A stretch of DNA of 64,000 bases from Georgenia daeguensis (GCF_039537705.1 NZ_BAABBA010000022.1:1-64000), one strand, 5' to 3'. Positions 50,166 through 59,222 are shown, counted from the stretch's first letter. Made by a program: numbers and translations. The notes: a model not told the origin generated them from the letters alone.

Positions 50166-51473
50166 ATGCGTGCACCAGCCCGACGTCGCGCCGTCGCCAT
50201 GACCGGCGCGGCCCTGGCAGTGACCCTCATGGCCGCGTGCTCAGGCAGCAGCGGCGACGAACAGGACGACGCGGCCACGGCGGGAGGGTCCGGCGGCGAG
50301 CTCGGCGGATCACTCGCGCTCGCCACCACCAGCGACGTCGGTCCGAAGCTGTTCATCGACGACTTCGAGGCCGAGACGGGGGTGACCGTCGAAGGTACCT
50401 ACGCGGAGGCAGGGGCCCTGGGTGAGCAGCTGCGCATCCAGATCACCTCCGGGACCGCCCCGGACCTCTTCCGGGCGGCCCCGGGGACGGCCTCGCCATC
50501 GGCGGTGCTGACGCTCGCCCAGGAGGGTGCGCTGATGGACCTCTCCGGCCAGGACTGGGCCCAGTACGTCCCGGAGTCGTTCGCGCCGCTGCAGCAGATG
50601 GACGGGGCGACGTATGCGTTCCCGACCTACGGGCAGGCCATCCTGGCGTTCTACAACAAGGAGGTCTTCGAGGAGGTCGGTGTCGAGCCGCCCGCCACGT
50701 GGCCGGAGTTCGTCGACGTGCTCGACCAGCTCAAGGCGGCCGGAAAGGTGCCGCTGGCCCTGGGGCTCGCCGACAACTACATCATCCAGTTCCTCCCGTA
50801 CGCGCTCTCGGCGACGCTGGTCAACGGTCAGGAGCCGGACTTCTACGAGCGGCTCGAGGCGGGCGAGACCTCCTTCGCCGAGTCCGAGGGCTGGCGTGAG
50901 ACCTTCGAGGTGTTCCTCGGCCTCATCGAGGACGGCTACACCACGCCGGATCCGCTGGGCATGCCGGGCGACCCCGCGATGCAGGCGGTGGGGAGCGGTG
51001 AGGCGGCCATCGTCGTGATGCCGTCCGCCGCCTCGCCGGTCCTCGCCGGCTTCATGGCCGGCGGGGAGGAGCAGATGGGCGTCTTCGCCGTCCCGGCCAC
51101 GGAGAACGCCGCCGACACCCACATCCCCTTCACGCCGGACTACCTCGTGGTCAACGCGGACGCCAAGAACCCCGACGCCGCCCTGGCCTTCCTCGACTAC
51201 ATCGCCGAGCCGGAGCGCACCGCCGCCTGGGCCGACGAGGTCGGGGCCATCCCGGCACTGACGAACGCCGAGCCGATCGACAACAGCCTGAACCAGACGG
51301 TCCAGCCGTTCCTCTCCGAGGGGCGCACGACCCCGTTCGCCAACCACGTCTGGCCCGGCGGTGAGGTCGCCACGGCGCTGATGGAGGTCGGCCAGCAGGC
51401 CGTGGAGGGCTCCAAGTCGGTCGACGACCTGCTGGCGGCGCTCGACGCGGCCTATCAGGAGAGCATGTCGTGA
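50166..51473 (+). CDS. ABC sugar transporter substrate-binding lipoprotein
   Basis: A 435-aa family 1 extracellular solute-binding protein. The signal peptide ends in the lipobox LMAACSGSS (Cys about residue 25), followed by an acidic linker. The binding fold shows GSLALATTSDVGPKLFIDDF, APDLFRAAPGTASPSAVLTL, YAFPTYGQAILAFYNKEVFE and MGVFAVPATENAADTHIPFT. Such proteins capture oligosaccharides at the membrane for the two following permeases. It is first gene of the repressed importer operon; its stop overlaps the GTG of the first permease. No ATPase gene is present in the cluster, so a shared MsiK-type ATPase elsewhere is expected. Confidence 0.93.
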   Translation: MRAPARRRAVAMTGAALAVTLMAACSGSSGDEQDDAATAGGSGGELGGSLALATTSDVGPKLFIDDFEAETGVTVEGTYAEAGALGEQLRIQITSGTAPDLFRAAPGTASPSAVLTLAQEGALMDLSGQDWAQYVPESFAPLQQMDGATYAFPTYGQAILAFYNKEVFEEVGVEPPATWPEFVDVLDQLKAAGKVPLALGLADNYIIQFLPYALSATLVNGQEPDFYERLEAGETSFAESEGWRETFEVFLGLIEDGYTTPDPLGMPGDPAMQAVGSGEAAIVVMPSAASPVLAGFMAGGEEQMGVFAVPATENAADTHIPFTPDYLVVNADAKNPDAALAFLDYIAEPERTAAWADEVGAIPALTNAEPIDNSLNQTVQPFLSEGRTTPFANHVWPGGEVATALMEVGQQAVEGSKSVDDLLAALDAAYQESMS

Positions 51474-52411
51474 GCACCGCCGTCGCCGTGAGGGGGTCTG
51501 CTGCTCGGCAGGCCCCCTCCGGGGCGGGTCTCCGGCGGCGGCGCAACCGCCACCGGCTCGTGCCCCAGTGGTTCTTGTTGCCCGCGCTGGCGTTCTACGC
51601 CGTCGTCGTGCTCTACCCCTCGGTCGCGGGGGGGATGTATGCCTTCACGGACTGGAAGGGGGGCACGGACGCGAGCTGGACCGGGCTGGAGAACTTCCGC
51701 GACCTGCTTGCCGACCAGGCCGCCATCGCCTCCCTGCGCAACACCCTTCTCATCGCTGTCACGCTCACGGTCGTGCAGTCGGCGCTCGGGCTGCTGTTGG
51801 CCCTGGCGCTGAACTCCGCCATCCGTGGCCGGAACCTGCTCCGCACGCTCTTCTTCGCGCCGATGATGATGCCGCCCGTCATTGTCGGCCTGCTCTGGCA
51901 GTACATCTACACCCCGGGGGGGCCGCTCGACACCGCGCTCGGTGCGCTGGGCCTAGAGGGAGCGGTCCAGAGCTGGCTCGGCGACTCCTCGATCGCGCTG
52001 TGGGCCATCATCGCCAGCGTCATCTGGCACCACGTCGGCATGTCGATGGTCATCTTCCTCGCCGGACTGCAGGGCATCCCGGAGGAGCTGTACGAGGCCG
52101 CCGCGCTCGACGGCGCCGGCACCCTCCGTCGCTTCTGGTCCGTCACGCGCCCCCTCCTCGGGCAGGCGACGACGATCGCCACGGCCCTGACGATGACCTC
52201 GTCCCTCAAGCTCTTCGACCAGGTCTTCGTCATGACCGGCGGCGGGCCGGGGGTGTCCACGCAGACGCTGTCGCTGATCATGTACCGCGAGGCCTTCGTC
52301 TACGGCGAGTACGGCTACGGCTCGGCGATCGCCCTGGTCCTGACGATGATCGTGGCGTTCATCGTCTTCCTGCAGATGTCCGTCACCCGTCGGGGAGAGG
52401 TCGAGGCATGA
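51470..52411 (+). CDS. ABC sugar transporter permease (MalF/UgpA type)
   Basis: A 313-aa inner-membrane permease with six TM helices and a basic N-terminus. The EAA loop that docks the ATPase is IPEELYEAAALDGAGTLRRF, in the canonical form EAAxxDGA. YIYTPGGPLDTALGALGLEG is a periplasmic loop common in this group. GTG 51470 overlaps the binding-protein stop (GTGA), and the stop overlaps the next permease start. Confidence 0.93.
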   Translation: MSTAVAVRGSAARQAPSGAGLRRRRNRHRLVPQWFLLPALAFYAVVVLYPSVAGGMYAFTDWKGGTDASWTGLENFRDLLADQAAIASLRNTLLIAVTLTVVQSALGLLLALALNSAIRGRNLLRTLFFAPMMMPPVIVGLLWQYIYTPGGPLDTALGALGLEGAVQSWLGDSSIALWAIIASVIWHHVGMSMVIFLAGLQGIPEELYEAAALDGAGTLRRFWSVTRPLLGQATTIATALTMTSSLKLFDQVFVMTGGGPGVSTQTLSLIMYREAFVYGEYGYGSAIALVLTMIVAFIVFLQMSVTRRGEVEA

Positions 52412-53307
52412 GCACCACAGCCAGCCGGACGGCGACCACCGCCGTCGTCACCGCACCACCGGGGCGCCCCGCCTCGCGGCGGCGGCTCCGCCACGGGTAC
52501 GGGCGGCCCCTGCTCGAGCTCGTCATGGTCCCGGTGACCGTGGCGTACCTCTTCCCGCTGTACATCATGGTGTCGATGTCGTTCAAGACGACGACGGAGA
52601 TCGCCGCGTCGACCGTGGCGCCCCCGCAGTCGTTCTTCACCGGCAACTACACGACGGCCTGGGCGTCCGCGGACATCGGGCGGGCCATGGTCAACAGCGT
52701 CCTGATCACTTCCGTGAGCATCACCGTGGCGGTGCTGGTGGGAGCCATGGCCGCCTACGCCATCGTGCGGGGCAGCCGCCGCACCAGCGGCCCAAAACTC
52801 ATGCTCTTCCTGCTGGGCTTGATGATCCCCGGCCAGCTCGGCATGGTGCCGCTGTACCTGCTGATGCGTGACGCCGGCCTCCTGCAGACGCATGCCTCGC
52901 TGATCATCTTCTACGTCGGCTCGTTGATGCCGATGACCGTGTTCCTGTACGCGGGGTTCCTCAAGACCCAGTCGCCCACCTACGAGGAGGCGGCGAAGAT
53001 CGACGGCGCCGGCTGGTGGCAGACCTTCTTCCGGGTGGTGCTGCCGCTGCTGCGCCCGGTCACCGGCACCGTCATCATCGTCAACACGATCAACACCTGG
53101 AACGACTTCCTGACACCGCTGCTCTACCTGGCCGGTACCGAGAACCGCACGCTCCCGGTAGCCGTGTTCTCCTTCCAGGGCGAGTTCGCCAGCGAGTGGG
53201 GGCTGATCTTCGCCGGCATGGTGATCGCCGCCCTGCCCGTCCTCGTCGTCTACTTCTTCCTCCAGCGTCACATCATCCACGGCTTCGCCGGCGGCCTGAA
53301 GGGGTGA
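52408..53307 (+). CDS. ABC sugar transporter permease (MalG/UgpE type)
   Basis: A 299-aa inner-membrane permease with six TM helices. The EAA loop reads PTYEEAAKIDGAGWWQTFFR. The conserved end NTWNDFLTPLLYLAGTENRT and YFFLQRHIIHGFAGGLKG (QRxxxxGxxxGxxKG) is the signature of MalG-type subunits. ATG 52408 overlaps the upstream stop, so it is translationally coupled. It is followed after 10 bp by the SGNH esterase gene, which is probably in the same mRNA. Confidence 0.93.
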   Translation: MSTTASRTATTAVVTAPPGRPASRRRLRHGYGRPLLELVMVPVTVAYLFPLYIMVSMSFKTTTEIAASTVAPPQSFFTGNYTTAWASADIGRAMVNSVLITSVSITVAVLVGAMAAYAIVRGSRRTSGPKLMLFLLGLMIPGQLGMVPLYLLMRDAGLLQTHASLIIFYVGSLMPMTVFLYAGFLKTQSPTYEEAAKIDGAGWWQTFFRVVLPLLRPVTGTVIIVNTINTWNDFLTPLLYLAGTENRTLPVAVFSFQGEFASEWGLIFAGMVIAALPVLVVYFFLQRHIIHGFAGGLKG

Positions 53308-53317
53308 GATAAGGCCG

Positions 53318-54478
53318 GTGAGCGTCGACGACGGTGCGCTGGTGCCGGTGGGGACGAACGTGCACCTGCCCGTGCGCGTGCGTGAGCCCGACAACCTCAC
53401 CGCCGCCATGACGATGACGACGACGCTGCGCCACCAGGTGCAGCGTCGCGTCACCGCGGTGCGGGTCGTGTACGGGAACTGGTACAACGACCTCGGCCAG
53501 GATCGGCCCGGTCCGAACGTGATCACGGTCTCGGCCGAGATCGATGTCCGGGGCACCTGCACGGCCGTGACGTTCGCCGGGGACCACTGGGTGCGGATCG
53601 AGCCTGGCGGGGCCGTCATCTCCGACCCCGTGCCCGTCGACCTCCCGGAGGCTGGTCACCTCACCAGTCGCACCACCGTCTCGGCGACAGCCGCCGGCCG
53701 TATCCCCCTGGGCCCGCAGACGAACGCGGACGACGGCGAGGCCGCGGTGGCGGGCCCACCCCCGCCTGCGGCGAGCACAGCTCCGTCGACCGCCTACGGC
53801 TACGGCCCGTGGCAGCTCCTCGCGGCCGCCGGAGCGCCGACGCCGGGGCAGGGCTCTCCTGCGACGGTGCTGGTGACGGGGGACTCCAACGCTGTCGGCT
53901 TCGGCGACCGACGCGGGACGGCGTGCCACCTGGGGTGGGTGCGCCGCGCTCTCGACGGCCGCGTCCCCGTGGTCAACCTCGCCGTGAGCGGTGCCACCGC
54001 CCGCGGTGCGCTCACGGCGGCGTCCCGACGGCGCCGTGAGGTGCTGCTGCAGTGGGTACGGCCGGATCTGGCCGTCGCGGCGTTGGGCACCAACGACCTG
54101 CAGGGCGGCGGGCCCGAGCTGGCGGACATGCAGGCGATGCTCACCGCGCACTGGCGCGAGCTGGTGGATCTTGGCGCGGAGGTGGTGGCGTGCACGCTGC
54201 CTCCCGTGACGTTCTCCCGCGATGGCTGGCGGAGCGTGGCCGGTCAGATCCCGGACGCGGGCCGTGAGGTCCGCGCGCGGGTCAACGCGTGGATCCGTTC
54301 CGTGCCCGCCCCGCTGGTGGGTGTCGTCGACCTCGCCGGGGCGCTCGCCGCCCCCACGGACCCCGATCGGTGGGCGAGCGGTCTCACGGACGACGGACTG
54401 CACCCGAACGCCGTCGGCCATGCCGCGGCCGCTGAGGCCGTCCCGGCCTCCGGGCTCTGGCCGCTGCTGCGCGGGTGA
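53318..54478 (+). CDS. SGNH/GDSL-type carbohydrate esterase candidate
   Basis: A 386-aa protein. Residues 1-150 or so form a beta-rich N-terminal domain. The SGNH hydrolase follows: VLVTGDSNAVGFG (block I Ser), VNLAVSGATARGAL (block II Gly), AVAALGTNDLQGGGPEL (block III Asn) and DDGLHPNAVGHAA (block V Asp and His). All four blocks are present. No signal peptide is evident, so it would act on imported, probably acetylated, oligosaccharides. Its position directly after the permeases and the beta-mannan context suggest deacetylation of (gluco)mannan fragments. Confidence 0.85.
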   Translation: MSVDDGALVPVGTNVHLPVRVREPDNLTAAMTMTTTLRHQVQRRVTAVRVVYGNWYNDLGQDRPGPNVITVSAEIDVRGTCTAVTFAGDHWVRIEPGGAVISDPVPVDLPEAGHLTSRTTVSATAAGRIPLGPQTNADDGEAAVAGPPPPAASTAPSTAYGYGPWQLLAAAGAPTPGQGSPATVLVTGDSNAVGFGDRRGTACHLGWVRRALDGRVPVVNLAVSGATARGALTAASRRRREVLLQWVRPDLAVAALGTNDLQGGGPELADMQAMLTAHWRELVDLGAEVVACTLPPVTFSRDGWRSVAGQIPDAGREVRARVNAWIRSVPAPLVGVVDLAGALAAPTDPDRWASGLTDDGLHPNAVGHAAAAEAVPASGLWPLLRG

Positions 54479-54480
54479 CG

Positions 54481-54514
54481 CGCGCGGTGCGACGGCGGAC
54501 CGCCGCACCGCGCG
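54481..54514. terminator. hairpin terminator between convergent esterase and GH5-like genes
   Basis: CGCGCGGTGCG (54481-54491) pairs with CGCACCGCGCG (54504-54514), an 11-bp perfect stem. The 12-base interior can also fold. It lies exactly between the two stop codons. Confidence 0.7.
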
Positions 54515-54519
54515 GGCCC

Positions 54520-57120
54520 TCAGTCCTCGATCCTGAAGATGGCGCTCCGCCACTTCTCCAGCGGCACCCGGATACCCCCGGACAGCAGGCCGCTCGAGCT
54601 GCCCGCGTAGACCTCGTTCCCGTCCTCCGCCACCAGCCGGAACGTGCCCGGCCGGTCGATCCGCGGGTGGATCGTGTCGCGGCCGGGGTTCTTGTCGCTC
54701 CGGCGGTATACGACGAGGTGTGCGGGCCCGGTGGCGAGCTGGTAGTCGGGGCTGGTGCGCTGGTCCACCGGCACTCCGGCGCCGATGAGGAAGCGGGCGA
54801 GATCGTCCCGGGCGAGCGTCGCGGCGTCGTCGACCCACAGGATCGGGAGCGTGAAGGTGTCCGAGGCGAGGACCGCCCTGACGCGCTCGTCGAGGTTGCG
54901 CCGGTCCACCACGACCGCCCGGTAGTCGAAGTCGGCGCTGAGGCCGTCGACCTGCTCCAGGCCGGTGGGGACCATGGTCAGCAGCCGGTCGATCACCTCG
55001 TCGTCGGTGAGCAGGTGGAACGAGGGAAGGTGCAGGTCCAGCGCCAGCCGGACGAACGGGACCACGGAGAAGTTGTGCCCGTTCGCAATGGGGACGGCGG
55101 CGGGGTTCTGGATGAGTGCGACCGGGGCGGAGCGCCAGTCCACGGGCCCGGCGGCGTACACCGGCGAGTACCGGCGGTAGTGCCGGTCGAAGACCTCCTC
55201 GAACGGGACGAAGTCCTTGGCGTTGTGCCACAGCGCCCAGTGCAGCTGCCCGACCGCGCCCGCGGCGTAGTACTGCGCGAGGCCGGCCTCGATCATGAGG
55301 TCGCCGGCCTCCGCCTGGGGCAGGTCCGGCAGGAATGAGTCCCAGCCGTAGCTGCCGCCCTCGCCGTTGTATACGGGGCCCGGGGAGGTCGAGTAGGGCG
55401 CGAACAGCGAGGCGATGGCGTGGGAGAAGACGTCCTCGACGTTCCGCGCCAGCCAGGGTGAGTGGCGGTCCTGGGCGTCCGGGCGCAGGTCGACCGGAGC
55501 GTTCGGCATGTAGTGGTGGGGGGCGTTGCCGTCGACCACGTTCGGCAGCTGCCAGGTGGGGGCCGCCGTGGACACGTCGTGCCCGTAGGCCGGCGCCATG
55601 GCGAAGACCAGGCGGTCCGGGTCGGCGCCCTTGACCGCCATGGCGGCCTGCTCCGTCACGCGCCGCCAGTTGGACTGGATGGACATGAACGCGTCGTGCG
55701 GCTCGTTGTGCGGGACCTCGATGCCCAGCACGTGCGGGTTCCCGCGGTAGTGCGCGGCGAGCCAGCGGTGTGCGTCCAGCAGCGCCGCCAGGTGCTCCGG
55801 GTCGGACAGGTCGAGCGGACCCTTCTGCGTGGCGGACGGCGCGAGGTAGCTGAACCCCGTGCCCTCCTTGCCGGTCCCGGCGTCGTGGTTGTTCCCGCCG
55901 CTCCAGTAGTCGTAGGGGTCGACCGGGTAGCGGTGCCAGTCCAGCAGGAGACGCACACCGTGCCGGCCCGCCCGCTCGACGAAGTGGTCGAGCATGTCCA
56001 TCCAGGCGGCGTTCATGCCGCGGGAGGTGATCTCGCCGGACCATGCCTCGTCGTCGGGAAAGACCCCGCGCGCAGGCTGAACCATGCCGAGGTTGATCGG
56101 AACCCGGACGGCGCCGAGGCCCCAGTAGGCCATGAGTGCGATGTCGGCGTCCAGACCCGTCCAGTCCGCGTTGCGGGGGAACTTCAGCATCATGAGGTCG
56201 TAGTTGAAGCCGGTGAACCCGAACGGCTTGTCCCCGTCCAGCAGCCGTCCCCCGACCACGCGCAGCGGCGCGAGCTCGCGCGGTGCGCGGACCTCGACGG
56301 GGAAGGTGTGAGCGACGCCGAGATGTTCGACCGCAACATCAACGGACCCGGGTGCCACCGGGGTGAGGTAGCCAAACTCGTCGACGTCGAGGATACCTGG
56401 GTCGCTGGTGGTGAGGGTCGAGTGCTGGGTGACGTCCTTGGTGGAGTCGTCCGCGTACGTTGCACGCACGACCAGCGGGACGAGATCGTCGTCCCCGGTG
56501 AGGACCACCGGCAGCCCGCTCGTCTCGAGGGCCGCGGGCGCTACCGGTTCGACCGTGTGCTCCACGCGGACGTCGTCGAACCAGGCGGTGCCCGCGGCGG
56601 CGCCCAGGGTGAGGTGGTCCTTCCAAAGTTGGAGCTCGAGCCGGATGACGTCCTGCATGCCGGCGATGTTGTTCCAGTGGGTGAGCTCCACGCTCTGCCA
56701 GCCGGCCGCGCCGGGAGTTACGTTGACCTGCGCGTTGCGCTGCCCCTGCGTGCGGCTGACAAGGCGCACCTGCACGCGGGAGACGTGCTCGGTGCGCACC
56801 TGGAAGGTCACCCTGGTCACGGCGAGGCCGTCTAGGGTCTTGCGGAGGGCCACGTAACGCCCGGCCTGGGAGAAGTCACCGGTCAGCCGCCCGGAGCTCG
56901 CCCCTTGGGCGGCGCGCGAGGTGTCGCGATCGAACGACCCGGCTGCGGCGCCGTACTCGTTCCCCAGGTGCACCGCCCAGAGCTCGTGGCGCGACTCGAA
57001 GTGACCGATCACATCTGTCCACGTCGTGGCAGCCGCCGCGGCTGGTGTCGCCATTGCCGAGGCAAGCGCCGACGTCGCGATGACAGCCCCCGTCCCTCTC
57101 AGCATCGTGCGCCGCGTCAT
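54520..57120 (-). CDS. Tat-exported GH5-like endo-glycanase, multidomain
   Basis: An 866-aa secreted enzyme from ATG 57120. MTRRTMLRGTG is a twin-arginine-type signal followed by a hydrophobic stretch ending AAAAA. A CBM-like beta-sandwich follows (about residues 35-180, HFESRHELWAVHLGNEYG to TAWFDDVRVEHTV), then a Big-like Ig segment (DSTKDVTQHSTLTTSDPGIL). A GH5/clan-A TIM barrel comes next: GFNYDLMMLKFPRNADWTGL, VRVPINLGMVQPARGVFPDD, LGIEVPHNEPHDAFM (acid/base Glu in NEP) and GPVYNGEGGSYGWDS (nucleophile Glu). The C-terminal 250 residues are an unassigned extension. It is convergent with the esterase, and a LacI palindrome lies about 50 bp upstream. Probably a mannanase or glucanase supplying the importer. 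Confidence 0.85.
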   Translation of the reverse strand: MTRRTMLRGTGAVIATSALASAMATPAAAAATTWTDVIGHFESRHELWAVHLGNEYGAAAGSFDRDTSRAAQGASSGRLTGDFSQAGRYVALRKTLDGLAVTRVTFQVRTEHVSRVQVRLVSRTQGQRNAQVNVTPGAAGWQSVELTHWNNIAGMQDVIRLELQLWKDHLTLGAAAGTAWFDDVRVEHTVEPVAPAALETSGLPVVLTGDDDLVPLVVRATYADDSTKDVTQHSTLTTSDPGILDVDEFGYLTPVAPGSVDVAVEHLGVAHTFPVEVRAPRELAPLRVVGGRLLDGDKPFGFTGFNYDLMMLKFPRNADWTGLDADIALMAYWGLGAVRVPINLGMVQPARGVFPDDEAWSGEITSRGMNAAWMDMLDHFVERAGRHGVRLLLDWHRYPVDPYDYWSGGNNHDAGTGKEGTGFSYLAPSATQKGPLDLSDPEHLAALLDAHRWLAAHYRGNPHVLGIEVPHNEPHDAFMSIQSNWRRVTEQAAMAVKGADPDRLVFAMAPAYGHDVSTAAPTWQLPNVVDGNAPHHYMPNAPVDLRPDAQDRHSPWLARNVEDVFSHAIASLFAPYSTSPGPVYNGEGGSYGWDSFLPDLPQAEAGDLMIEAGLAQYYAAGAVGQLHWALWHNAKDFVPFEEVFDRHYRRYSPVYAAGPVDWRSAPVALIQNPAAVPIANGHNFSVVPFVRLALDLHLPSFHLLTDDEVIDRLLTMVPTGLEQVDGLSADFDYRAVVVDRRNLDERVRAVLASDTFTLPILWVDDAATLARDDLARFLIGAGVPVDQRTSPDYQLATGPAHLVVYRRSDKNPGRDTIHPRIDRPGTFRLVAEDGNEVYAGSSSGLLSGGIRVPLEKWRSAIFRIED

Positions 57121-57168
57121 GCCTTGCTGATCCATCGATCCCTCTCCATTGAGCGGCGCGCGCCGGCG

Positions 57169-57184
57169 ACTAAAGCGCTTTAGT
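57169..57184 (-). promoter_or_regulatory. LacI-type operator before the GH5-like gene
   Basis: ACTAAAGCGCTTTAGT is a perfect 16-bp palindrome 49 bp upstream of ATG 57120, the best of the three sites. It should place the secreted glycanase in the same regulon. Confidence 0.88.
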
Positions 57185-57341
57185 TAGGTAGTTTACGACC
57201 GCTGCGCCTGGGTGGTCAACGGTTAAGAGACGAAAACGCCAGAAACATGCATGCGATCCAGAGCCGTGTTCGCTCCCGGGTCAGTCCCGCCGGTGAAAAC
57301 GGTGCGCCGCGTCTCGAGTGCGCCGGCGTGGCTGTATGTCT

Positions 57342-57594
57342 TGTCTCATCGAAGTTGGCGCATGGAGAGGCGTTGACCAGGGCCGCGCCAGGCTGGGTGA
57401 GACGTACGTCGATGTTCTGTCTCATTGAAACTGGCGCAGCTCGCGGTTTCCCGGGCCACCAGGACGGCGACCGCGAAGATGCCCGAGGGCGCAGGAAACG
57501 GCGGGCAGGCATGTCGTGCGCTCAATTTTGATGAGACGGACTCAAGGATGCGCCAGATTCGATGAGACTGCGCCAACTGCACTGAGAGGGGACA
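57342..57594. mobile_element. remnant or non-autonomous element with IS21-like multiple end repeats
   Basis: The 253-bp segment carries four copies of a TCTCATxGAAxxTGGCGCA motif. Two direct copies lie at the left (57342-57363, 57418-57438), and two inverted at the right (57549-57568, 57569-57594). The outer boundaries are TGTCTCATCGAAGTTGGCGCA and TGCGCCAACTGCACTGAGAG then GGGACA. Several inward-facing end repeats are typical of IS21-family termini. No istA or istB is left, so it is a deletion derivative or MITE. No clear target duplication is seen. The rest of the gap up to 57741 shows nothing else. Confidence 0.6.
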
Positions 57595-57741
57595 CTGTAC
57601 TACCCGCCCCTGCTGATGTTCGGCACGGGGAACAGGGGCTGGTTGTGTCATAGCAGCCGTTATCGGCGGTGTGATTTTAGGTGTGATGCGGTATGCCGTC
57701 CAGCCTTGGATTGATACCGTGACTGTGCGACACTGGCTTGC

Positions 57742-58143
57742 ATGAGTAGTCAGGCAACCGTTGCGCGAGGTGACCTGCGCGCCTACGAGGAGTCGCTCCG
57801 GCTCGCAACGCCGGAACTGGTCAGTCGACTGCGCGACCTGCTGGGCGCCAAACTCGTCGCCTACCTGGGTTCGGTCCAGGAGACCCGTGCCGTGCGGCAG
57901 TGGGCCGCCGCCGACGACCCACGCACGCCCTCGACCGACGTCCTCAACCGCCTGCGGATGGCGTACCGGATCGCGACGTTGCTGCGGGAGAAGGACACGC
58001 CCGGCGTCGTCCAGGCATGGTTCCAGGGAATGAATCCGCGCCTCGACGACGTCGCGCCGGCGCGCCTGCTGCGGGAAGGCGACCTCGAGCAGGTCGGCCC
58101 CGGCGTGCTCGCGGCCGCACGCGCGTTCGCCGCAGCCGGGTGA
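57742..58143 (+). CDS. MbcA/ParS/Xre-type antitoxin-like protein (DUF2384), orphan
   Basis: A 133-aa all-helical protein. Residues 20-90 form an HTH-like region (ELVSRLRDLLGAKLVAYLGS, then VRQWAAADDPRTPSTDVLNR). The C-terminal DUF2384 block reads GVVQAWFQGMNPRLDDVAPA RLLREGD. This is the architecture of MbcA/XRE-COG5642 antitoxins, which normally precede a RES-domain toxin. No RES gene follows; the next 350 bp contain no recognisable gene. It is therefore either a solitary regulator or the survivor of a broken toxin-antitoxin pair. Confidence 0.7.
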   Translation: MSSQATVARGDLRAYEESLRLATPELVSRLRDLLGAKLVAYLGSVQETRAVRQWAAADDPRTPSTDVLNRLRMAYRIATLLREKDTPGVVQAWFQGMNPRLDDVAPARLLREGDLEQVGPGVLAAARAFAAAG

Positions 58144-58496
58144 ATTAGTCGGTGACTCCCGCACGGCTGCAGCGGGGTGTTACGCGCACGTTAGACGCGG
58201 CGGGGCCAGCGCCCACAACAGCACAAACTTCACCATGACGGGCCGCATGCGCAGAGACTGCCAGTCGCCGGCTCAGGCCGGTGGGCGTCATGCCCACAGT
58301 CGGTGGGTCACGCTAGGTTCCGCCTCGTGAGCACCGGAGACCTGAAGCCCGACGGCACAGAGATGACGCGTGCGCAGAAGGTCTTCTCCGAGCCGTTCTC
58401 AAGGCAGACACATCACGCCTCGGCGACGTGTTTCGCCTACAGATGCTGGAGTTGAAGAAGCCTGAGTTGAGCCGCGCAGGACGGCTCTCGCCGTCG
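58144..58496. other. 353-bp gap, no gene recognised
   Basis: GTG 58327 opens a short frame (VSTGDLKPDGTEMTRAQKVF) of about 40 codons with weak support. Nothing else coding or structural stands out, and no RES-type toxin for the preceding antitoxin is present. Confidence 0.4.
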
Positions 58497-59222
58497 TCAG
58501 GCCTCGTCGACGTCCGACTGATCGATCCAGCGAGCCAGCAGGCTGAACGCTGCCAACTGTTCAAGAGCGAGTTGCTCTACCCCTCCGTCGGACGGCGCAG
58601 GCGTGTGCATTCCGGGGTTCCGGATTGCGGTGTACAGGCCGTCAGCGAACGCCCGAGCACCTCGGTGGAGGTTTTGGTACGTCTTCCCGCCGTCATCCTT
58701 CATCAGCCTGAGTCGCGGCGCGCCTTCCTTCGGGTCGTCCAACGAGAACGCCTCGTTGAAGAGCGCCGTCTCAGACACGTCCATGCGACCCAACTTTGCC
58801 TGCGTCTCGGCGTTGATCCGGATCGCGGCCTGCATCACGGCCTGGTGGTAGTGACCGGTGTTCCAGTAGGACTTCCCATTGTCCCAGGCCCACGGGTGCA
58901 GGTTGGCGGCGTCCATGTCCGGCGCATTGTCTCCAAGCTTTTCAGCGAGCTCTGTGGACCGCTGCAATGCTGCCTTGGCACGCGACGCCTGGTCACGCAG
59001 CCAGTTGTACTCGCTGTCCCCTTTGGGGCGGTCCCTGCTCCAGCCAGGTAGCACCCGATCCAGAATCTGCTCCACGACATGCGCCCGCTGAGACGCCTCT
59101 GTCTCCGAGCCGCGCATGTGAGTCCCAACGATGAAGGCGCCACCACCGCTGTTGTCATATCCGACCTGGTCAGTCGTGTGCAGGAACAAGTCAATCTCGT
59201 TGATTGCCCAGTCGGGATCCAT
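58497..59222 (-). CDS. TIGR02391 (Ymh)-family protein
   Basis: A 241-aa protein. The N-terminal 50 residues are variable (MDPDWAINEIDLFLHTTDQV). The C-terminal TIGR02391/Ymh domain covers about residues 125-225: HPWAWDNGKSYWNTGHYHQA, VMQAAIRINAETQAKLGR, LFNEAFSLDDP and GARAFADGLYTAIRNPGMHT (the conserved R-N-P-x-x-H end). The family's function is unknown; it is frequent in phage-defence and mobile regions, and resembles HEPN-like helical domains around RNP..H. It is divergent from yhcG copy 2, 108 bp away. ATG 59222 is the likely start; upstream codons in the frame are antisense to yhcG. Confidence 0.75.
   Translation of the reverse strand: MDPDWAINEIDLFLHTTDQVGYDNSGGGAFIVGTHMRGSETEASQRAHVVEQILDRVLPGWSRDRPKGDSEYNWLRDQASRAKAALQRSTELAEKLGDNAPDMDAANLHPWAWDNGKSYWNTGHYHQAVMQAAIRINAETQAKLGRMDVSETALFNEAFSLDDPKEGAPRLRLMKDDGGKTYQNLHRGARAFADGLYTAIRNPGMHTPAPSDGGVEQLALEQLAAFSLLARWIDQSDVDEA

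Noticed and set aside
53273..56044. A 923-codon minus-strand open frame
   Set aside because: It spans the convergent esterase and GH5-like genes in other frames, shows no domain, and would run through their terminator.
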